From positions 8,122,001-8,186,000 of the forward strand of contig JAJTUQ010000001.1 in NCBI GenBank assembly GCA_021399445.1: 64,000 nucleotides of DNA. Reading direction: 5' to 3'. The position numbers were made by a program, and so were the translations under genes. This DNA is from Xylogone sp. PMI_703. Its lineage: Eukaryota > Ascomycota > Leotiomycetes. The notes under the pieces were generated by a model, which saw only the letters and a program-made list of their open reading frames with translations, did no database searches and had not been told where the DNA came from. Below are positions 1-11,303 of the stretch, one piece after another. Each line of letters starts with the position of its first letter. Within the stretch, counting starts at the first letter, position 1.

Positions 1-3000
1 GCAAACTGTTTGACAAGCCTCGACAGTCATCTGGGTGGGACCGCCAGGAACGGCTTCACCATTCCCTAGTGTCCTAGTAGCAACCGAGTCAGTATAACAG
101 CCAAGAGACTTCCAGCTGCCTGACGGTGGCGGCGGTGGGGGTGGTGGGGCAGTCGAACCTCCATGGGAGTAGAGAGTCAGGCGGTTAGAACCGCCACAGG
201 TCTCAGAACTCTTTCCGGCACAAGCCATGTTGCAACCGGTATTTCCGTCTGGTGCAGGGCCTCCGCCATTTTGCAGAGCATTACCGCAGTAGCACTCATC
301 AGCATACTCGGTTCCTGCAAGACTGAATCCAGCAGCAAGACAAGCAGTTTGGCATAGCTCATTAGTCATGGCGGTTGGGCCACCGGTGACTCCTTCAGCT
401 ACTGGCAAGGACCTTGCGGCTACGCTATCGGTATAACAACCTAGAAGTGTCCATCCACCACTAGGAGGCGGGGTTGGGCTAGATGTAGCCGAGGTTGTGA
501 GAGTAGTTGATGGGCCAGACGGGCCACCACCGGTGTTGGTACCGGGTTGGTAAATAGCAATGGTGTCGGCAAAGGTGTCAACATTGTCAGAATACACGGC
601 TTGTGTAACGCCATTCTTTGTGATCATGTTGGTTGTTCCAACTGTGCTGAGGGAGTAGAAGTTGACGTTGGAGAAAGAGCCTTCCAAGGATATGATGTTG
701 AGCTGGCAGTTCTCGGGTCCGTTTTGAGCAGGGCAGGTGCCATCATAGTTGTTGAAGAATGAGTAGTGGCCCGCACCGTAGACCAAGACATTGTTGGAGT
801 TCAAGAGTCGGAAACCCCAAGCAGAGTAGCAGTTTGCTCCCTTACCAGCGCAAGTGGAAGCAAAGTTGGGATCATTGAGAGACGAAACTACGCTGAACGG
901 AGCTGGAGCTTGTGGGTTTGGCTGGTAGTATGGAGTCTCAGTCTGGATGAATCCCATATATATGTTCTGGGTGTTGGCGAACTGATATTGATATAGGGTG
1001 TGATGCTCAACACCTGTGCCAACAAGCCAGATGTTACCGGCGGTACTCTCAATGTACAGACCTCTTCCGTTGAAGATGGTGATCTGGGTATTTCCAGAGT
1101 CATCAATATCGTGGTCTGCAGTCCATAGCCAATTGTTCTCCATGTAGAGTCCAGAAGCAGAAGGAGTAACATGCATGGACATATATGCACCAATACAGTT
1201 GTTGTTGATAGCAGTGCTGCTGGGTGTCTTGACGCACTGGGCGACTTGAAGGTTTGATCCAGCGAAACCACCAATTCTGGTGTGGACATCCCACATTCCG
1301 GATGGCGAACCGCTTGGGGAAGATAAGTTCCACTCAATAAGGGTAGCTCCAGCTTGAGCACCCTGAGTGCTAACGATCATATCTGACCACTCTACCTGAC
1401 CAGTTGAACCTGCTGTTCCTACTCGAACAACTGGCTGGGGGCTGTTAATGTTGTTGAAGAAGCTACCACTGGACATGATAACTGAGTAGGCTTCACCCAC
1501 GAGTTTAGCTCCAGCAGGGATAGTCAATGTCTTGGTGACTTTGTAGGTTCCGGCATCAAAGAACACAACCTTGCCTGCACTCGTAGCGCTGTTGATAACA
1601 TTTTGCAAAGCGGTGGTATCATCAGTGACTCCGTCACCTTTAGCGCCAGCGGTACGAACGCTAGAGAACGATGATACTGGAAGGGTGTTATACTGGGGTT
1701 TAGATCTAGTGTAGAACTTTCCTCCTGCCAAAAGAGAGCCTGGCCTGTTGAATGGGGTGATAGCTCCCTGGAACTTTTGTGGACCAGTGGGTGTGTACCT
1801 GTTACCCTGGCCCCATCCTGCAATTGTTGTCGATCCTCCATTAAGAAGCGTGGCTCCATTCACGGAAGACTTTACTGCCACTGGGACATTAGTCAAAGCA
1901 AGGTTTTCAATGATAATAGAACCAGCAGAAACGAATTTGTTAGGTGGAGCTCCGTATGAGGTCAAGATTCCGACGGGAGTGTTAGAGATAGAGCTGTCGA
2001 CGATTGTAGTTGATCCCTGGCCGGCGCCGGTTGGCTGTTGGTTCGCATCTGCAGCTATGGATGACATATCGAATCCAACCTGGCAGTTATTGATGCTAAT
2101 GCCTTGATACACCCATCCCCAGTCCCAGTTATGATAAATGGCAGTAGCACAGTTATTGAAAACAAGATTGCGCATAGTGAACTGCTGGTTGCCAGTATCC
2201 AAACCTCTCTTGCCGCCATTGAAGGTCAAATCCGTGAGGAATCCAGCAGATCCGTTTTCAATGAAAAGACCGACATGTTGAGTACCAGATGCAGCGTTCA
2301 AATTGAACACGACATTCTGGATACTCGTTGCCTGGGCGGTAGGCCAGTGGATACCAGTGACACCAGTTCCGGCAGCAACCCCAGTAGTATCAATAATGAG
2401 GTTACGAATCTGTCTGAAAAAGACGTTGGTGCTGCCCCAGTTCTGGGCCGCCGTGTAGTATGGGTCGGCATCAATAACATATCCGCCAAAATTGTTTACC
2501 TTGATAGTAGGAACGCTGTTTGGGTTTCCAATAACCATACTATTGTACGGCATATAAAGAGAGCCAGAAACCACGTAGGTACCGGCAGGGAAGTAGATGA
2601 CGTTGGGAGCAGTTGTGCTAGACGCGCACCCTTTCCCACAGGTTCCTGTCTGCATGGCACTATTGATAGCCGCCGTATCATCGGTAACACCATCACCTAG
2701 ACCACGGATTAGCTATAGTACTCTCGATTGACGTATTTCATATCAGCCTAGCGCAACATACCCTTGGCGCCAAAGTCCTTCACATTTCTGAATACCTGAA
2801 ATCCAGAAGCCCCAAATGCGGATCGACCCTGGTGCTGAATATTCTCCAACCAGTACGAAGTGCCCTGTCGCTCCTCAAGCTCTCGATCCACAAGTTCGCG
2901 GGCTCCGACTGAAAGACTGGTTGGATCAAGTTCCATTTCGGGACTGCCCTTTGCGTATCCTCGTTTCTCTACCGCCGCGTGTGGGAGGTGCAGGGATGGA

Positions 3001-3092
3001 CTTCCTTTTGCATATCCTTGGTAGGAGACTGCTGCTTCACAGGTGGCGCTGATCGCCAACAGCGACAGCAATGCTGTATGAAGGAGACCCAT
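1..3092 (-). CDS. Secreted GH55 exo-beta-1,3-glucanase with C-terminal WSC domains (partial, C-terminus beyond window)
   Basis: Two exons, complement(<1..2696, 2762..3092). The 65-nt intron starts GTATGT, ends CTAG and has a GCTAAT branch site; splicing joins KDFGAKG to GDGVTDDTAAI. Residues 1-20 are a signal peptide (MGLLHTALLSLLAISATCEA). A propeptide with a Lys-Arg site follows. The first pectate-lyase-3-type beta-helix begins near YWLENIQHQG, and the second repeats the AKGDGVTDDT motif near residue 455, the tandem arrangement of family GH55. From about residue 850 comes a Cys-rich WSC domain (LLGCYTDS...CYCGN...CGG), then a Pro8 linker and the start of a second WSC domain cut by the window edge. 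Known for the family: exo-hydrolysis of beta-1,3-glucan outside the cell. WSC domains are thought to bind wall carbohydrate. At least 1009 residues are encoded here. A role in wall remodelling or glucan scavenging is inference. Confidence 0.93.
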
Positions 3093-3205
3093 GATGTTGA
3101 CTATGGCCGCGATCTGACCTTCTAAACGTTCACAGAGAAAGACAGAGGACGAGCGAGTCGATGCCCATGAGGAGAGAAGGGAAGCCAGTAGGACACAAGC
3201 TCACA

Positions 3206-3213
3206 ATATATAC
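3206..3213 (-). promoter_or_regulatory. Probable TATA element of the GH55 gene
   Basis: On the minus strand a TATATATT run lies about 115 bp upstream of the GH55 start codon, a usual distance for a fungal TATA element once a short 5' leader is allowed for. Inferred from position and sequence only. Confidence 0.4.
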
Positions 3214-6200
3214 TCTGATGTCAGTGGAATCGCCCAAATAGGACCGAAATCAAGTTGAATCTGGACCATGGGAGAGAAGCTAGGGTGGATCCCTGGCCAA
3301 CTGGAGTCGTCACGCTGAGGCTACAAGCGGTGGAGTCGTGCAGGACAGGTGTGGCTAAGAGAACCACTGCCATGGAGTTCAGGAACAAAAGCCATGAGAT
3401 GAAAACTGGAGCGCGATTCCCCGGTGAGGACATATGAGCCCCTGACGTGGTCAGGCTCAGGCAATTCTCCATATTGTAGTGGGGTGCATGAGGCCGTCGG
3501 TGGAAGAAGCGCATAGGGAGATAGCAGAAGAATTGGTTCAAGCTGTCAAAGGGCTAAAATGGATATCCAAGACCGAAATCCGGCCGTGATCTGACCGAGA
3601 CTGGCCTCCGATGTGATGGGCTGTATAAGTTGAGCGGAATATAGAGCTTAAGCAAGACACTAAGGCGCCAGTTAATTAATCTGCAGCAACAGTATGGAGA
3701 AAGCGCGACGCCCTACAGTACTTGCCCTCAAGAACCAGTACGTTCACCAATAGCGGGGGAGCTAAGATAATAGGATCGACATGACGCCGTGACTGAACCG
3801 CAGGAAACTATTTGCTTGACTGGTTCAGTGCTACGAGCAGTGAGTGGAAACAGAAGATGGAGAGGGAGGCTGCTGACTGGACTCGCTGTGGTACAGCAAA
3901 TGAAAGGGTTGGCGCAGGAATTAATCAGGTGGTCAAGGCCAGGGGCCGAGCGCAACGTTCTCCATGTCTGCCGGGCTCCCCATGCTTGGCCCTGGTGACC
4001 TACCCCGGAGCCTGTGATACCATCCGACCAGCACTGTGGTTCCAGGGCCCTGGAGCCAAAGTTTACGTCTACCGGCAACGGTGTACGTCCCAACGTGAAC
4101 GGCACCGCGTGAGTCCGCATCACAGGACAGTGCAATATGGGCTTGCAGTTGTCAGCTGGAAACTCGACATTCAGGAACTCTTGGCCCACTGGCTCCTCGG
4201 TTATCGGTCCGAGCCTGGGGTTTAGAGAGAAAGAGGGTTTGTGCGGGGAAAGTGTGGCTGCATTCCAGCGGCAGACGAGCAGACCTCATGGCCTCCGCGA
4301 GATCTGAGAGGCTTTGTGGCGGCATCGTACCGTACGGTAGTTGTACGACAGATCAAGTAATCCGCGGCGGGGAAACGGCGAAAAGATACCCAAGCATAGG
4401 TCTTGGTACTCGAAACCTCTTGTGCCAGGGGATCGTGGACATTGGTTTGCTGGTCCTGCCAATTCTCCTTGCGGTATGATTGCCGAAAACCCTAATCTTG
4501 TTCTCTCCAATCAGCTCGATTTCTCCTTTTTACCCTGTATTCCATGCCATGCTCGTGCGTCCGTAAGTTTCACTTTCCCATCTTCCTCCTAGATCCAATA
4601 ACCGGTAGTAAATTAACCCGAACCGGCGTCAACATGAGATGCCCAGGAATCAAGCAGCCGTGAGAAAGTGGCCCTACGAACTTCATCAACGCCTCAACTC
4701 ATACATATACAGCTGTCCCCATGCGTCAAGCCCCCCGAAGAAATTCCATTTGGCCTGGTGCGCCTTTCAGAGAGGAACGTACGTACCACAACGCCTGGGG
4801 CAAGTCAACACAGTAACCAGAGTCCGGTTCCTCGGTCTGTCGAGCATCGTCGGCGATAATCATGAGGTGAAGACAGGGGAGAGTCGCTATCAAGGTAAGC
4901 GCTTGACTTATCATGGTCTCAGTGCGACGCTGGAACCCTGCGCTCCAAGGAGCCTGTGACCTCTAAGCTCTTTTCCTGCCCGGAACATCATAAATGCTTG
5001 GATGCCCTAGACCCAGAGAGGTACTAGGCGACTCCAGTACGTTTGCATAGTATATCTTCGGCCCTTCTCCAGCGCCCAAGATCAATCGTTGTACTTCTGA
5101 ATCTCCACAGCGGGGAGTTGCGATAAAGCGGGAATACCTTCTTGAGTAAGTGCTACCGGTCGCATTGCGATATAGCCATGTTTTAGGGCAGACCATCGGA
5201 ATATGGGGCTGCTGAGTCCAGCCGGCAGATAGCTCTAGGTTGTCCGTGTGTCTTTGACCGTGGCCCATCCACATCACAATGATGGCGTGGCTATCGGCAA
5301 GTGTGCATCTCCGGAATCAGGCTAAATGCGGCACTGGGCCTCGAAAGGAAAAAATCACTCTGCGATACACGAATCTAATCCACGAGATTGGTACAGTTCC
5401 GCGATGGTATTGTTGTGGTGTGAAAGGCTGCGGGGAGAAGCAGCTGAGCAGCTACCCCGGATAATCTTTTGCCAGCACTCCGCGGGGGAAGATTGATTTT
5501 CCATACCGACTGGGCACCTAGAGTGGACGTCGGCACCTCAACGAAGGCCTCCCTCTCTGAATTAAAGATATGCAAATACAAATAATCGGTCCAAATCTCC
5601 CATACGGCATATTAGTATCGTATACAATATCAAAGTAGGCCCGAGGTTGCTACAAACTCTAGCTCCACCCGACGATTCCGTGTCGAAACAACCACGCACT
5701 TTGGATCTCCTCTATTCCACGATGAAAGTTGCAAGCCGATGATCTATCTGAGATATCCGTCAATTTTTCCAAACCGCTGCCCGACTTTGTCTTTTCACGG
5801 TTGCTCTTTTCCTAGATTAACACTAGCATCACTAATGTTCAACATCGACTCCTCCCACAACTAAGTAGCTATGCAATACTCCAGAGCTCAAAAAGCTTTA
5901 CCTAAATCTACTTAAAATAGTATATATATATATATACGTAATTCAATCAACTCTATCCTGTATCAAAAATCCTCGGAAGCTACTTGTACGGCCGCTTCGT
6001 ACTCGCCCTCGATAAGCCGTACTTCCTTCCCCAATTGTACTACCCCACATTCATTCGTATATCTCCATATCCAATGCATACCTTAAGCGGCTGAACTCAG
6101 CCATATCAAAAAATAGAGCATGAACTAAAATAAAACTGAAAACCAAGGCAAAACAATAAATGCAAGATCAGGAAAGTAAAAAATAATGCCGAAAGACAAG

Positions 6201-7163
6201 AAGAGAGATGCCATTAATCGCGGAATGCCGGAACACGTCCTCCAACCTGGTCTCCTCCCCAACAGCTATCGGCTCCGGAATAAATTAAATTGACCTGCAT
6301 AATGAAACCGGCCCGTTATTTATAAAGCAAGAGCGGCATTGCGGAGGGAAAACGCTCGGCACGTACATGGAACTAGCGGGAGATCAGCAGGGCGGGGACA
6401 CCCAACGTGTCAAATGGGATGTTCTGGGGAAAGAGCAGCCTCCTCGGCTCTTTTCTTATTTGGCGTTTGCTGAAAATAATCCATAGATATTAATTAATTG
6501 GGCGCGGAGGCCGGAGGGCGGGGTACATTGCGGTGCTTTCTTGGCTGGAAGGTTCCAATGATTGGTCGTCTCTGCGGCTCCCGGGATTGGGACTGTTCTT
6601 CATGCAGCGAGACGTCAAGAGGAGGGTATCGGTTGGTGAATTATGCATGTTGTGCCTGTATTTCATGTATCCATGTACTGAAAGCTTCGCTCTCCCTGAT
6701 AATATATATTTCGAGTCTGCCATAGTACTGATATCATATTTGTGGAGCCCAATGAGATCAGAATTCCTTCGCTGTTTTTGAAACCCCCTCCCTCCTGCTC
6801 CTGCCAAGATACTTGCTCCATCTTAGGAGTATCTGACTTCATGAGAGCAAATCTTTAAGAAATGGATGAATATAGGGCTCCAGGACAAATTCCAGCCTGT
6901 CTTATGTCTCAGATCATGCGCGATTCGATGTCCACTGTACAAAATCAGTTTCAATACGCTCGAAAGCAGATCAATACCCTCAATTGACTATACTCACCTT
7001 CCTTGTCTTTTCTTCTAAAGGAATTGCACGATTTTACGTACAACTGACAAATCAAGTTTCGTATCTATTTTCCTACTTCCATCCCTTTTCATACAAACAA
7101 GTGCAATTGGAGTGTATTGTAAGAAATCCGATAGATTATTTCAGCTGCAGCATAAATCTTCCG
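3214..7163. other. Intergenic stretch, no gene recognised
   Basis: Short open frames on both strands show no protein family, no paired splice signals and no coherent composition. The left part (to about 5.5 kb) has mixed base composition. The right part is AT-rich and includes a (TA)8 run at 5921-5936. A purine-rich, stop-dense stretch at 6110-6220 looks like plain spacer. I see no tRNA or rRNA. Confidence 0.5.
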
Positions 7164-7672
7164 TCACAAGGATATAGTGTTAAGAGCGCCTCCTTTATAA
7201 TCTCTTAATCCTCTCCTATTCAGCTCGCTTCCTTTCGCCTTCGCGCATGCACATACCAGCGTCGACCATAAGAACTCAGGCACGAATAGACCAACACACC
7301 AAATGTGAATCAATAAATCCCGCGAAGTTACCGCTGTGAGCAACTGAAGACATGCGGACATTCTCTTGAAGTAATGTCTACTCCTCATGAAGACGAATTT
7401 AATCTTTTCCACATCAAAGACGAACACAGAGGCGTCATATGCGAGGTAGCATGAGATCCGTACCGGATTGACTCGGGTGCCAACTGCTCTGAACGAATCA
7501 TAACGGTCCTTGACGGTGCCGTCATCGGTGCGATCATCGTTGTCAAAATTGTACCGTTCAACGAAGGTGGGTATCCATGTTATGACGGAGTATCCTGAGA
7601 TATCCGTACATGCTTTCACACGTAAGCTTTCTCATCTGCCTTGAGGCCGAAAGTGTCAGATAATGATGGATG
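7164..7672 (-). pseudogene. Unrecognised open frames, possibly one decayed gene
   Basis: A frame starting with ATG at 7672 (MLHPSLSDTFGLKADEKAYV) ends in TGA at about 7612. It is continued almost at once in another frame of about 150 codons (GYSVITWIPTFVERYNF onwards, to 7164). The N-terminal halves read like protein, with acidic and aromatic residues balanced, but I recognise no family. The only GT-AG pair between the two frames would give an intron of under 30 nt, so a frameshift or chance is likelier. A TATATAG lies about 20 bp before the first ATG. Low confidence. Confidence 0.2.
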
Positions 7673-8660
7673 AAGCATTTCCTCCGATGTTGAGGCTATA
7701 TAAGGAGAAATTTAGTATACTGGAATATACAACGCTCGCGATACTACGAGTGCGAAGATCAGGTACTGCGATACAAAGAAATCGCACGCCTTTTCTGCTA
7801 TTGACTTGCTCAGTACACTACATGAGCAATAATTTCGCCTATAATTTACACAAGATCTCAATGCTAGTTTCTCATGATAAGGAACGAAGATGAATTAGAA
7901 ATTCAACGAGGCAGAAACGTGAAGCATTCAGATATCACAGCCAGACGATATCAGAGACAATAGCATGGAGACTTTTTGGTAACTCATTGCTCGATATTAC
8001 AGAAGCGATAGAAAATCCAGAAACAATAGTACACAAAGGAAGTATACAAAGAAAATTTGGGTCTTACCTCTTTCGATGTAGATACTCAGAAAGTTATAGC
8101 CAATGCTTCTTAGAGTTATAGCTTTCTTCCTGCTAATGCAGGGTTGATAAGTTGAAGTGATCAAAGATGGAACAGGCGGTAATAAACAAGGTGTATACTA
8201 TGATACCCGTGCCTTATATGTCCTACTTCTGAGATTCTTAACCAAGAGGTGCAACCACTCTCTTCTTATCCACAAATCCCCGGAAGTTTCGAATGACAGC
8301 AGTGAAATCTTAAGGACTCCCACATTCAAATGTTATTTCCTTAATCGCTGGATCACTCTGGTATGTCCTCCCCAATATGAACCCCGCAGAACCAGAGCTA
8401 GTTCACCATCTATAGAAAGTAGTGCATATTTCTTATTTTAACAGGCGTTTCCTCTAACACAAGAAATTGACAGTTCTCGCCTCTATTACACGCTTTGGTC
8501 CAATGCTGCTGCGTCAAATATGGATATGACACCATTATAAATAGAGCCGTAGGTCTGTCCGCTGCAAGCTTCCACTAGGTATAACTGGTTATTGTATATC
8601 AAGCCGAAACCAAGTTCGGCGACGATGAGCAGTACACGTCTCCACACATCTTGATACTGG

Positions 8661-9009
8661 TTAAGCATGAGGCCCAAGCCACCATGCGGCGAGTAGCAAA
8701 ATGATGGCATCATCGCGTTCTCGTAGATCATACAATTTGCTATGCTGGATGATCAACTCCTTACCATCAAAGTGGGCCTGGATAATCCGTGCATGCTGAA
8801 CACCCATCAAAGAAAACACGAGTACCTAACATTGGAAAGTATCAGTGATTGATGAAATCCAAATCTGTAAGATCTATAGGACAGTATACCGGATGAAAGG
8901 GTTGTTAGACATAAAGCGGCGTGTGCAGACGGCCTCGAATCATTCTGATTATAGCAAGAAGTTCCCCTCTGTATAACAACTCATCCTGGCCGTCAACATC
9001 AGATGCCAT
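8661..9009 (-). CDS. Small uncharacterised fungal protein, two exons (87 aa)
   Basis: Gene model complement(8661..8825, 8911..9009). Exon 1 starts MASDVDGQDELLYRGELL and ends LHTPLY. An 85-nt intron (GTCTAA...GTTAG) joins it in phase to VLVFSLMGVQHARIIQAHFD, and the frame ends WWLGPHA-stop. The fusion across the splice site gives one continuous, protein-like sequence, which supports the model even though the donor GTCTAA is poor. The pattern of aliphatic stretch, then MG-QHAR-I-QAHFDGK and KLYDLRERDD, resembles a motif I associate with many short hypothetical proteins of ascomycetes; no function is known to me. It may be a free-standing small gene or the surviving C-terminal part of a larger one. 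It lies in an accessory patch with the PD-(D/E)XK gene. Confidence 0.5.
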
Positions 9010-9152
9010 TATACATTTCGGATGCGGTAGATCAGGATTCTCGCAGTGAAGCACAATTTCCACCCCCCACTCGGGTGGAGTCGGGCCATATTCCCAAAGA
9101 GGTCGAAATCTATATTCACGAATCCTATATATACTAATCAGAAAATGCCGTA

Positions 9153-9603
9153 CTATATAATCAACAAAGAAAATTTGTCATACGATTTATATACCCATTC
9201 ATCATTATATGATATGTGGTCAGCATCTGGATCCCGGGTCCGGTATCCACCCCAGTAGCTACGAAAATAGTTGGATAGATCGATCGCGTCTTCAACATGT
9301 CTCACGTGATGAAGCTTGTTTAGTTGTTCATCATAAGTTGGGAAATCTCTTGACATCCATCCAGCTTCGGGTGGTTGCATATTATCCTTTGGATAGGGAA
9401 TAAAGAAAGCAGGACTAAGTTTCGCCATTTCCGTCCTCGAATGAGGTTATCGTCTTGCGAACGGTAAGCTGCTGTAGGTCACTGCAATTATAAGAGTATT
9501 GCTCTCGTGAATCAACCAGCGCCTCAAGTTTGCGAATCGCAACTTGACGAGGCGTAAGTTGGCGAGGCGCAGCACGCCCTTCCGATTTCTTAGCAGAGGA
9601 CAT
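9153..9603 (-). pseudogene. Two overlapping open frames, probably one uncharacterised gene with a frameshift or missed intron
   Basis: The first frame starts at ATG 9603 (MSSAKKSEGRAAPRQLTPRQ) and ends FEDGNGET-stop at 9415. The second overlaps it by 14 nt (9428-9153), with PAFFIPYPKDN, WMSRDFPTYDEQ, YFRSYWGGYRTRDPDADH. Both have ordinary soluble-protein composition: the first basic, the second rich in Tyr, Asp and Arg. No GT-AG pair joins them in phase, so either a one-base change has split a single gene or these are two small proteins. I do not recognise the family. It lies between the small gene at 8.7-9.0 kb and the nuclease-like gene at 10.1 kb. Confidence 0.3.
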
Positions 9604-10062
9604 CGCAAAATGGAAGGATCTGTGAGAGAGAGGAAGGAGGAAACCAAAACACGAGGCTGTTGATAACGGAGATGCGATAAATGTTTGTCTTATTTGCTTC
9701 GCAAACCGGCAAATCTCCGGCGCTATGAGTCTCGCCCACATGTACGGAGTATGCACGACTATCACCAACATCTTTGGGGGCGAACAAATGATAAGCCTCA
9801 TCACTACACCACCCAGATATTCTAGTCAATATTCCAGACTGTTGCAGGCGCTTCTTCCTGTAGTTGCAACAGTCTCCAAAATGCACAGTATGATTGAGGC
9901 GAAAGCCCACCTAGGTGCAGCACTGACGCACCTCGTGGGCGTACTCCGCAACATTATGTGATTATATTAGACATAGTATCCCGCAGGCTTACAAAGAGAC
10001 AATGTTTCTTCAGATCCAAGGCCTCCAATGGTTCCTTGTGAAATCTGTAGTCTCTCTACACA

Positions 10063-11303
10063 ATGCAAAAAAGTCTTCCAGAAAGTAGAAGGGTGTGGGA
10101 ACTCGAGGCCAAAAAGGCAGGCCTGGAGAATACCACTGTCCATGATCTTAAATTCCCTTCGGCCTCGAAGTTTACATATTCGGAATACTTACCCCTCCGT
10201 GTGATTCGTGAGGTGTTACCTCGCGGACGGTTTGATCCTGCACGCTTTGGCCTTGAGGATCTCTTGAAAATCGCTAGACAATGCTGGATGGATTTGAAGA
10301 TTGGAAAAATACTGTAATAGCATGGGCACCAAATTTGACCATAATAACTATCATACACTTGGTAACTTCTCACTTGTTAAATACTATCAGATATTGGTAA
10401 CAAAAGCCCCACCGACTAATGAAAGAAACGGTTTGGACGTCATTCTCTCTCCTATCTCAAGCCGGACCAGGGGCAAGACGAGACAGAGACAGATAGAGAT
10501 AGAGCAGGAACGCCAGAAGCTGCAAGAAATGATCCTGAAGACTCCTACAAAACAGATCATTAGAGACAGGTCGCTTCCCGCCCTGGACAACAGTCCCGAG
10601 GTGCCCTTTGAAGCGTCAAATCTCGAGTCATCCTTCGAAATCGAACCTTCGCCCATTTCTAGGGAAGCCGAGCTCATCCTTTACCCTCGCACGAAAGATG
10701 AACAAATCGTCACTTTGTTCCTTATCACATTATTGACTGCTCTAAGCATCCACTTCGACATTTTCAAATTTTGGACTCCTCACAGGAAAGCATTCGTTGT
10801 CAGCTTTCTGAACTCTCTCTTCGAGGCACGAGTAGACGGCTATCTGGAAGACGATACGACCGGCGAAGCCTTGGCCATCATTGAGGTCAAGCCATATGTC
10901 CGGAAAGCAGAAGATATTCAAGTACGAGTGCAAGAAGCCGCTCAGATAGTAGCATGGCTTGTTAACAGCAAGCACACAACAAAGCAGTCATCTGGCAGGT
11001 GGGCCCCTAGATACGGCCGTCCATACGTAGCAATCATGTATCGATACTACCAGATATTTCCAAATATCTCAGAGTCGCCATCAGATTTTTATTATTTTTG
11101 CTGAATATGACGAAGGGTATCTGGAATACCTCAAAGAAGGACTGCCACAGGAAGGCCCAGCCCCCTTTCTAACACTCTACGAATATGGGGCCTGGGATAT
11201 CAACAGTACGGAGGATATGGAGGCCGTGGGCCTCATCATTCTCGCCCTTTCACTTCGTGCGAAGCAGTTAGAGGGTGAACGGAGAGTTAGTGATGAGGCG
11301 TAG
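10063..11303 (+). CDS. PD-(D/E)XK nuclease-like fungal protein, exon structure uncertain, possibly broken
   Basis: Three collinear segments in different frames. Segment A (10063-10317) ends LEDLLKIARQCWMDLK. Segment B is open from about 10301 to 11026. Segment C (11073-11303) reads HQIFIIFAEYDEGYLEYL and ends VSDEA-stop. B and C can be joined by a 46-nt intron at 11027-11072 (GTAGCA...CTCAG), giving RPY-SRHQIFIIFAEYD. A to B has no convincing splice pair and may be a frameshift. Segment B carries the core of the PD-(D/E)XK fold: an aspartate in FEARVDGYL followed by EVK in ALAIIEVKP, then a helix (QVRVQEAAQIVAWLV). This arrangement occurs in large families of ascomycete proteins of unknown role. 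Nuclease activity is inferred from the fold only. Upstream of the core is a charged coiled-coil-like stretch (RQRQIEIEQERQKLQ). Confidence 0.6.

Noticed and set aside
888..1361. 157-codon frame inside the GH55 gene
   Set aside because: Shadow of the true GH55 frame on the same strand.
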